A stretch of 10,891 nucleotides of DNA from Coriobacteriales bacterium. Its GTDB lineage: Bacteria; Actinomycetota; Coriobacteriia; Coriobacteriales; UBA8131. Both the position numbers and the translations under genes were made by a program. The stretch is taken from assembly GCA_031286245.1 (NCBI GenBank), contig JAITUO010000018.1, positions 1 to 10,891 of the forward strand. Reading direction: 5' to 3'. The notes under the pieces are model-generated. The model worked only from the letters and a program-made list of their open reading frames with translations, was not told the DNA's origin and did not search any database. Positions 7,348 through 10,891 of the stretch are shown here, piece by piece (within the stretch, counting starts at the first letter, position 1; every line of letters starts with the position of its first letter).

Positions 7348-7749
7348 TTACACCGAAGGTTGGAGTTCATCAGCGTATGTCTTCTCACTGGTGTTGTAAC
7401 GTTTGCGTGCAACCAGGTAGCCGAAACAATAGGCAATCACTCCGACACCGATTCCTGTCTGGATACAGAAAAACAGTGTCTCCATTTCCGATGGCAGTTC
7501 GCCACCGATCAAGGTCTCGAGGATAGGATCGAACCAAGGTTCGTATTCCCCACCAGAAACTTCGTCGACCATTTCGCTACCTGCTCCATCACTGCCTTCG
7601 AACTCTGCTCCCCTGATCAGGAACAAGGGGAACAACATGATTAAGACTGTAAGGATAATCAAGGTTATGACCAATGGAGTGCGATTCTTCATATTCTTGC
7701 CTGACCTTTCTTTCTGGTCAACGTTTGGATCTGCTGACTGGCTGCTCAT
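7348..7749 (-). CDS. cbiN: Cobalt ECF transporter auxiliary subunit CbiN
   Basis: CbiN is the small membrane partner of CbiM needed for cobalt loading. The protein has a membrane segment at about 25-45, an external loop with the family motifs GAEFEGSDG (47-55) and EYEPWFDP (68-75), a second membrane segment at about 93-114 and a basic end (ARKRYN). The 133-residue form starts at 7749, one base after the cbiM stop, with AGGTG inside the cbiM end as ribosome site. An internal ATG at 7692 would give 114 residues, closer to the usual 90-110, and also has an upstream AAAGG, though distant. Both starts are possible; coupling to cbiM favours the longer one. Confidence 0.93.
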   Translation of the reverse strand: MSSQSADPNVDQKERSGKNMKNRTPLVITLIILTVLIMLFPLFLIRGAEFEGSDGAGSEMVDEVSGGEYEPWFDPILETLIGGELPSEMETLFFCIQTGIGVGVIAYCFGYLVARKRYNTSEKTYADELQPSV

Positions 7750-7750
7750 C

Positions 7751-8503
7751 TCAAATCACCTTTCCATAGGAGCTGGCAGCAAGTTCCTGCTTGGCGAAGC
7801 TTTCCATACCGATGACAATCAAAACAGTGAGAAACCCCTCAACGATCGTCAGCGGTATTTGGGTCGGAGCGAAAACAAGCAGGAATTTAACCAGACTGGC
7901 CAGTACACCGCCGGTTTCACTGGGATGAGCCAGTGCCAATTGAAAAGCAGTCACACAGTAGGTAAACAGGTCACCCAGCGACACAGCAACAAAGACATTC
8001 ACCAACTTGTTCAGCTTCAAAGCCTTACCGGCTTTGAACAGCAACAGTGTGACTAAAGGCCCGGCAATGGCCATACTGAAAGTGTTTGCGCCTAAAGTAG
8101 TCAGACCGCCATGTGCCAGAAGAATTGCTTGGAAGACTAAGACGATGACACCTAAAACACTGGTCGATGTGACTCCAAATAGGATCGTCGACAACCCGGT
8201 ACCGGTCATGTGGCTACAGCTACCGGTAACCGAAGGGATCTTTAAAGATGAAATCACAAAGATAAAAGCTCCGGACATCGCTAATAGAATCAATGCCCGG
8301 CGGTTCTCCTGGATCGTTTTACGCAACCGTATCACGCCAATAACAACGAACGGCAAGGCCACAGCTCCCCAAGCCAAGCAGTAGCCAATCGGCAGGTAAC
8401 CCTCCATGATGTGCATGGCTTCAGCCGTCGGTGGCAACACAAAAAAAGCCGCCACGAAGACAGTTAGACCGAGCACTACTTTTTCAATTCTTGAGAAAAA
8501 CAT
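7751..8503 (-). CDS. cbiM: Cobalt ECF transporter substrate-binding subunit CbiM
   Basis: CbiM is the integral membrane S-component that binds Co2+. It has 250 residues. Residues 1-29 form a signal peptide ending TAEA, whose removal would expose the metal-binding amino end MHIMEGYLP (from Met30-His31). Family motifs follow: [36 protein letters not shown] and [11 protein letters not shown]. The remainder is hydrophobic with about six further membrane segments. A strong ribosome site GGAGGAGG (8514-8521) precedes the ATG by about 10 bases. It is the first gene of the operon, behind a cobalamin riboswitch, and its stop is one base from the cbiN start. Nickel is an alternative substrate for related proteins, but the riboswitch and CbiN argue for cobalt. 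Confidence 0.96.
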   Translation of the reverse strand: MFFSRIEKVVLGLTVFVAAFFVLPPTAEAMHIMEGYLPIGYCLAWGAVALPFVVIGVIRLRKTIQENRRALILLAMSGAFIFVISSLKIPSVTGSCSHMTGTGLSTILFGVTSTSVLGVIVLVFQAILLAHGGLTTLGANTFSMAIAGPLVTLLLFKAGKALKLNKLVNVFVAVSLGDLFTYCVTAFQLALAHPSETGGVLASLVKFLLVFAPTQIPLTIVEGFLTVLIVIGMESFAKQELAASSYGKVI

Positions 8504-8547
8504 ACGAATTGTACCTCCTCCATCTCACGTAGAATAGTACAGCGCGA

Positions 8548-8690
8548 AGCAGGCAGGTCTTCTGGCTCAGTTTCATCATCTGCTCAGCCTTCCCAGTTTC
8601 CCAGTGGCATACAGAGCAGACTCCACTTCACAGCGGCGGGACCGCGCGGGATTTACACCCGGCTTCTCTTTTCACCTTTGATGCCTGCGC
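8548..8690 (-). ncRNA. Cobalamin riboswitch upstream of cbiM
   Basis: On the minus strand the element contains GGGTGTAAATCCCGC, GCGGTCCCGCCGCTGTGAAG, GCCACTGGGAAACTGGGAAGG-like blocks and, last, the B12 box GAGCCAGAAGACCTGCC. These are the conserved landmarks of the adenosylcobalamin aptamer in the right order. The P1 helix can pair gcaggc (8688-8683) with gcctgc (8554-8549). The B12 box ends about 50 bases before the cbiM start codon. I see no T-run terminator between aptamer and gene, so control of translation initiation is more likely, but the mechanism is not resolved. Ligand binding should switch the cobalt importer operon off. Confidence 0.93.
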
Positions 8691-8729
8691 TAGAGTTTCG
8701 TCACAAAACATCTCAGGTACCTGCTTCAT

Positions 8730-8750
8730 ACCTTCAGATAAACTGAAGGT
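8730..8750. promoter_or_regulatory. Palindrome overlapping the cbi promoter (operator candidate)
   Basis: ACCTTCAG and CTGAAGGT form perfect 8-bp arms around a 5-base centre. It shares CCTT-N11-AAGG with the palindrome at 8770-8792. No T-run follows, so it is not a terminator. A second short palindrome, CAGGTACCTG (8714-8723), lies next to it. Confidence 0.5.
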
Positions 8751-8761
8751 CAGACTGTCAA
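8735..8761 (-). promoter_or_regulatory. Candidate cbi operon promoter
   Basis: On the minus strand a perfect TTGACA (8761-8756) is followed 15 bases later by TATCTG (8740-8735). The spacing is short and the -10 weak, but the position is right for a transcript that begins just before the riboswitch. The palindrome at 8730-8750 covers the spacer and the -10. Confidence 0.45.
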
Positions 8762-8769
8762 AGTGCATC

Positions 8770-8792
8770 TGCCTTACTCCTCTTGTAAGGCA
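8770..8792. promoter_or_regulatory. Second palindrome, near the regulator gene promoter
   Basis: TGCCTTAC and GTAAGGCA form perfect 8-bp arms around 7 bases. CCTT and AAGG are 11 bases apart, as in the neighbouring palindrome. An extended -10-like TGTAATAAT (8796-8804, + strand) follows directly, so a bound protein could block the divergent gene. Confidence 0.5.
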
Positions 8793-8866
8793 TTCTGTAA
8801 TAATAACACAGTAGGATATTCATGTCAGTAAATAGTTCATTTCGGTAGTATATTTGGATGTGAGGG

Positions 8867-9814
8867 ATGGCAGAACCAGAACAAATGACAGAAAAAGAGA
8901 CAACCAATCGATGGCAAACCTTGTTGGCTACTCTTTTACCTGTGGATAAGCCCGTGCGTATTCTGGCAATCGGATTTGATGAATCCTGTTTGTCCTGGTT
9001 GGCTGAACAACTGGTGGAAGCGGGGCACAGAGTTGCCAAAATGGACCTCCAGCATACCCTGGCCAACCAGGCGGTCGAAGACTCGTTTGTATTTGACCAG
9101 CGGGACAAGAGCTTTGATGCAATCGTCTGGCATGGCTTGACAGCTGATTTGGCAATAGCCCAATCGATGCATGATGAGGTTTTTCGGGTACTGAAGAAAA
9201 ATGGTCATCTCATAGTATTTGACACACCAGGTATCACGGTCAGCCAACTGCTTGCCAAAGGCTATTCACATTGCCACGAAGTAAAGGTAGAAGGCCTGAC
9301 TATGCCTGCTTGCCAGCAGAAACTACGTGTGTTCAGTGCCCGCATACCTTCGCATCATGAAACAGAAGGTATAGCTCAGGTAGCTCTGCTGAACAGGCAT
9401 CTGCAAACCAGCAAACGACTGATACTGCTTTACCAGAACTGGTGCAAGACAGCCGGAGTATCATATCCAGAGTTTACCGTTATGAACTTCGTCTCGCGGC
9501 ATACTAAGGGTGCTAAACCATCCGATATCTCCAATGCCCTGGTTATTGCTCCGCAGACCTTGACACGGATCCTTAATGACTTAGAAGCAGTTGGACTGAT
9601 CAGCAGAGCAATCGATGATCGAGACCGCCGAAGCTCAGTTATCACATTGTCTGCTGATGGTCTTGCTAAGATTAAGCCATTACAAAAAGCCTTACGTGAG
9701 ATCGAAGAAACTGCCTTTGCTGGGTTTGCGATTGCTGATATGGCTAAGCTGGGTGATCTGAGCGACGAGTTGTTGATGACTCTGGATGCAGCCTTCGGTG
9801 AAGCTGATGAGTAG
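8867..9814 (+). CDS. MarR-family regulator fused to a methyltransferase-like domain
   Basis: The 315-residue protein has two parts. Residues about 29-155 resemble a class I SAM-dependent methyltransferase fold: VRILAIGFDESCLSWLAEQL (30-49) in the motif I place, HRVAKMDL ending in the acidic residue of strand 2, FDAIVWHGL, and VLKKNGHLIVFDTPG. The glycine-rich SAM loop (usually GxGxG) is degenerate, so binding may be for sensing rather than catalysis. Residues about 180-315 are a MarR winged helix: helix-turn-helix around PSDISNALVIAPQTLTRILNDLEAVGLI and the wing DDRDRRSS (250-257). It is divergent from the riboswitch-controlled cobalt operon, with two palindromes between, suggesting local control and autoregulation (inference). 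The ATG at 8867 follows GAGGG with almost no spacing; an in-frame ATG at 8885 is an alternative. No catalytic function should be assumed. Confidence 0.85.
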   Translation: MAEPEQMTEKETTNRWQTLLATLLPVDKPVRILAIGFDESCLSWLAEQLVEAGHRVAKMDLQHTLANQAVEDSFVFDQRDKSFDAIVWHGLTADLAIAQSMHDEVFRVLKKNGHLIVFDTPGITVSQLLAKGYSHCHEVKVEGLTMPACQQKLRVFSARIPSHHETEGIAQVALLNRHLQTSKRLILLYQNWCKTAGVSYPEFTVMNFVSRHTKGAKPSDISNALVIAPQTLTRILNDLEAVGLISRAIDDRDRRSSVITLSADGLAKIKPLQKALREIEETAFAGFAIADMAKLGDLSDELLMTLDAAFGEADE

Positions 9815-9865
9815 CATTAGGGTCACCCGATGTGAAGCATTAGGTTCAGCCGAAGGTCACCCGAT
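9813..9865. repeat. Interleaved short direct repeats after the MarR gene
   Basis: AGCATTAGG occurs at 9813-9821 and 9836-9844, and GGTCACCCGAT at 9821-9831 and 9855-9865. The first copy overlaps the stop codon of the upstream gene. ccttcgg (within the gene end) and ccgaagg (9850-9856) could pair, but there is no T-run. Probably a small local duplication. Confidence 0.6.
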
Positions 9866-9914
9866 ATCTCGTGCGGAAAAGCTACACATATGGAGGTAGA
9901 CGATACTCTGAGAC

Positions 9915-10364
9915 TCACTTATAGAAGGTGTCGCCAAACCACATCTTTTCGTCGCCGGTATGAGTATAGATGACCTGGTTACTGCCATTATGAATAGTGC
10001 TGAGCTGCCCTTCGCTGTTAAAAGCCAGCACATACAGGCCATCTTTGTCGTCAGTGACCTTGACACTGTAACCGCCAGTTCTCTCTGAAATCTGGTTAAT
10101 GGTTGTGATCGTACCGATGCCATCCCTCAACATAATCTCGGCGGGATCCTGACCGCTGCCTTTCTCACTGAGTACCGGTATATATGATTCCAAGGTCTGC
10201 GCGTTGGCATCAATGATCGCCTGCTCTTCAGCGGTGTAACCTTCTTGGTCTACAGACTCTTCCTGAAGGATGGAGTTACCTTCTCCTATTCCCTGGCAGG
10301 CGGTCAGTGCAAGTAGCAGAAGCATTGACATCACAAATGTGCATATAGTTTTTGGCAATCTCAT
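9915..10364 (-). CDS. Small secreted lipoprotein of unknown function
   Basis: The 149-residue protein starts MRLPKTICTF and has a hydrophobic signal ending in the lipobox LTAC, with Cys23 as the lipidated residue, so it should be anchored outside the cytoplasmic membrane. A polar, acidic stretch (about 27-75) follows. Residues about 80-149 look like a small beta-rich domain (GYSVKVTDDKDGLYVLAFNS, then NQVIYTHTGDE). I recognise no family. An in-frame GTG at 10370 would add two residues; neither start has a strong ribosome site. It is convergent with the MarR-methyltransferase gene and probably its own transcript, with repeated blocks upstream (10400-10474). Nothing ties it to cobalt uptake beyond proximity. 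Confidence 0.8.
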   Translation of the reverse strand: MRLPKTICTFVMSMLLLLALTACQGIGEGNSILQEESVDQEGYTAEEQAIIDANAQTLESYIPVLSEKGSGQDPAEIMLRDGIGTITTINQISERTGGYSVKVTDDKDGLYVLAFNSEGQLSTIHNGSNQVIYTHTGDEKMWFGDTFYK

Positions 10365-10399
10365 AATCACATCGCTTCAGTGATTGGGGAGAAGGGCGC

Positions 10400-10474
10400 G
10401 ATATTTGGTACAGGTAACCAGATGCGCTGAGAGGACCTTATCTGATATTTGGACACACCAGATAAAACATGCGC
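10400..10474 (-). promoter_or_regulatory. Two copies of an operator-like repeat upstream of the lipoprotein gene
   Basis: On the minus strand the blocks GCGCAT, CTGGT and CCAAATATC recur in the same order at 10474-10444 and 10427-10400, with the CCAAATATC blocks 44 bp apart and different spacers inside. TTATCTG/CAGATAA (10438-10444, 10459-10465) is an inverted pair within the same stretch. This suggests regulator sites or a diverged duplication. Confidence 0.4.
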
Positions 10475-10549
10475 ATCTAAGTTATGTGCAGCGGCTGGGC
10501 CGACCATATCTCCGCCTTCCCTCTCCTACCCATGCGGTTGAATATGTTG

Positions 10550-10586
10550 GCTGTCCGACTTTTTCGCTGATGTTCGTCCGGACAGC
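10550..10586. repeat. 8-bp inverted repeat
   Basis: GCTGTCCG (10550-10557) and CGGACAGC (10579-10586) are exact complements across a 21-base loop. No T-run follows on either strand, so it is not a standard terminator; a binding site is possible. Confidence 0.4.
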
Positions 10587-10688
10587 AATTCGATAGTCTT
10601 ACTGGACCCATTCTACCAGAAGTCCAAGTTTACTGCTTTAGATAAGGTTAAGCATAGTTTTCAACGTCAAATATACAAATATACTCTA

Positions 10689-10835
10689 TTATCGTTTCAT
10701 AGTATTCACTAGCTCGAGTTCTTTCAGTATTGATACCTGACAGAGGAACCAATGGCTTTGTCCAATTACATAAGGATGCTCAATAAACAGGCGATAGTGT
10801 TTTTGATAGCCGAACTTGTAGAACAGCATAAGCAT
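10689..10835 (-). CDS. Possible 48-residue small protein
   Basis: The minus-strand ATG at 10835 is preceded by GGAGG (10844-10840) with a 4-base gap; a second in-frame ATG at 10829 has a 10-base gap. The frame runs to TAA at 10689. The product is basic and aromatic-rich (MLMLFYKFGYQKHYRLF at the start) with no recognised domain. The region is more A/T-rich than the neighbours. The ribosome site is the main support. It could be a remnant of a longer gene or chance. Confidence 0.3.
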   Translation of the reverse strand: MLMLFYKFGYQKHYRLFIEHPYVIGQSHWFLCQVSILKELELVNTMKR

Positions 10836-10891
10836 TGATCCTCCATTCAACAGCCAGATGTCTGTCTATGATTGAAGTATTTGAGTTTTGC

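Larger units (their letters stand above)
8504..8866. other. Divergent control region between cbiM and the MarR-methyltransferase gene
   Basis: These 363 bases contain the cbiM ribosome site, the cobalamin riboswitch, a candidate minus-strand promoter and two palindromes. The last 70 bases before the + strand gene hold only weak promoter-like A/T-rich sequence. No gene is seen here. Confidence 0.7.
10371..10891. other. Right-hand region with no well-supported gene
   Basis: The region holds the operator-like repeats, one 8-bp inverted repeat and a weak small ORF. Base composition becomes A/T-rich after about 10640. No RNA gene, insertion sequence or longer coding frame is seen. Confidence 0.6.

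Noticed and set aside
7324..8056. Plus-strand open frames opposite cbiN and cbiM
   Set aside because: They are antisense to clear cbi genes and their translations match no family.
10384..10596. 70-codon plus-strand frame beginning with TTG
   Set aside because: Weak start, Arg-rich and low-similarity composition, and it covers the operator-like repeats; no domain is recognised.
10868..10891. ATG opening a frame to the right edge of the window
   Set aside because: Only eight codons are visible and no ribosome site precedes it.

Overview
The window reads as a Gram-positive chromosome segment of moderate G+C. A class such as Coriobacteriia (Actinomycetota) fits best. The reasons are a sortase-type surface protein tail, a lipobox lipoprotein, a PD-(D/E)XK/DUF559-like protein of a kind I associate with that class, and an anaerobe-style cobalt/cobalamin gene set. 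This placement is inference (about 0.6) and no database was searched.

Layout, left to right. (1) 1-2406 (+) is the 3' part of a large surface protein: glycine-rich beta-helix-like repeats, two Listeria-Bacteroides-type repeats and a TPATG sorting tail. (2) 2539-4062 (+) is cobQ/cbiP, cobyric acid synthase, with an intact synthetase domain but a glutaminase domain that has lost its catalytic Cys and His. (3) 4108-5106 (-) is the DUF559-like putative nuclease. A 118-bp element with perfect 26-bp inverted arms (5128-5245) lies just upstream of it, followed by a 10-bp-phased CTTG array. (4) 8503-5411 (-) is the cobalt importer operon cbiM-cbiN-(mini-ORF)-cbiQ-cbiO, headed by a cobalamin riboswitch (about 8548-8690). 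(5) 8867-9814 (+) is divergent from it and encodes a methyltransferase-like domain fused to a MarR winged helix. Two palindromes sharing CCTT-N11-AAGG, 41 bp apart, lie in the space between. (6) 9915-10370 (-) is a small lipoprotein with repeated operator-like blocks upstream. (7) 10371-10891 has no strong gene, only one weak small ORF.

How it may work together: CbiMNQO imports Co2+, the riboswitch shuts the operon down when cobalamin is plentiful, and cobalt feeds corrin synthesis in which CobQ amidates side chains. The divergent MarR-methyltransferase protein is a natural candidate for a second, protein-based control acting through the paired palindromes. Points most worth following are the apparently dead glutaminase domain of CobQ, the paired palindromes and fused regulator, and a Cys-rich 20-residue mini-ORF with a duplicated ribosome binding site overlapping the cbiQ start.
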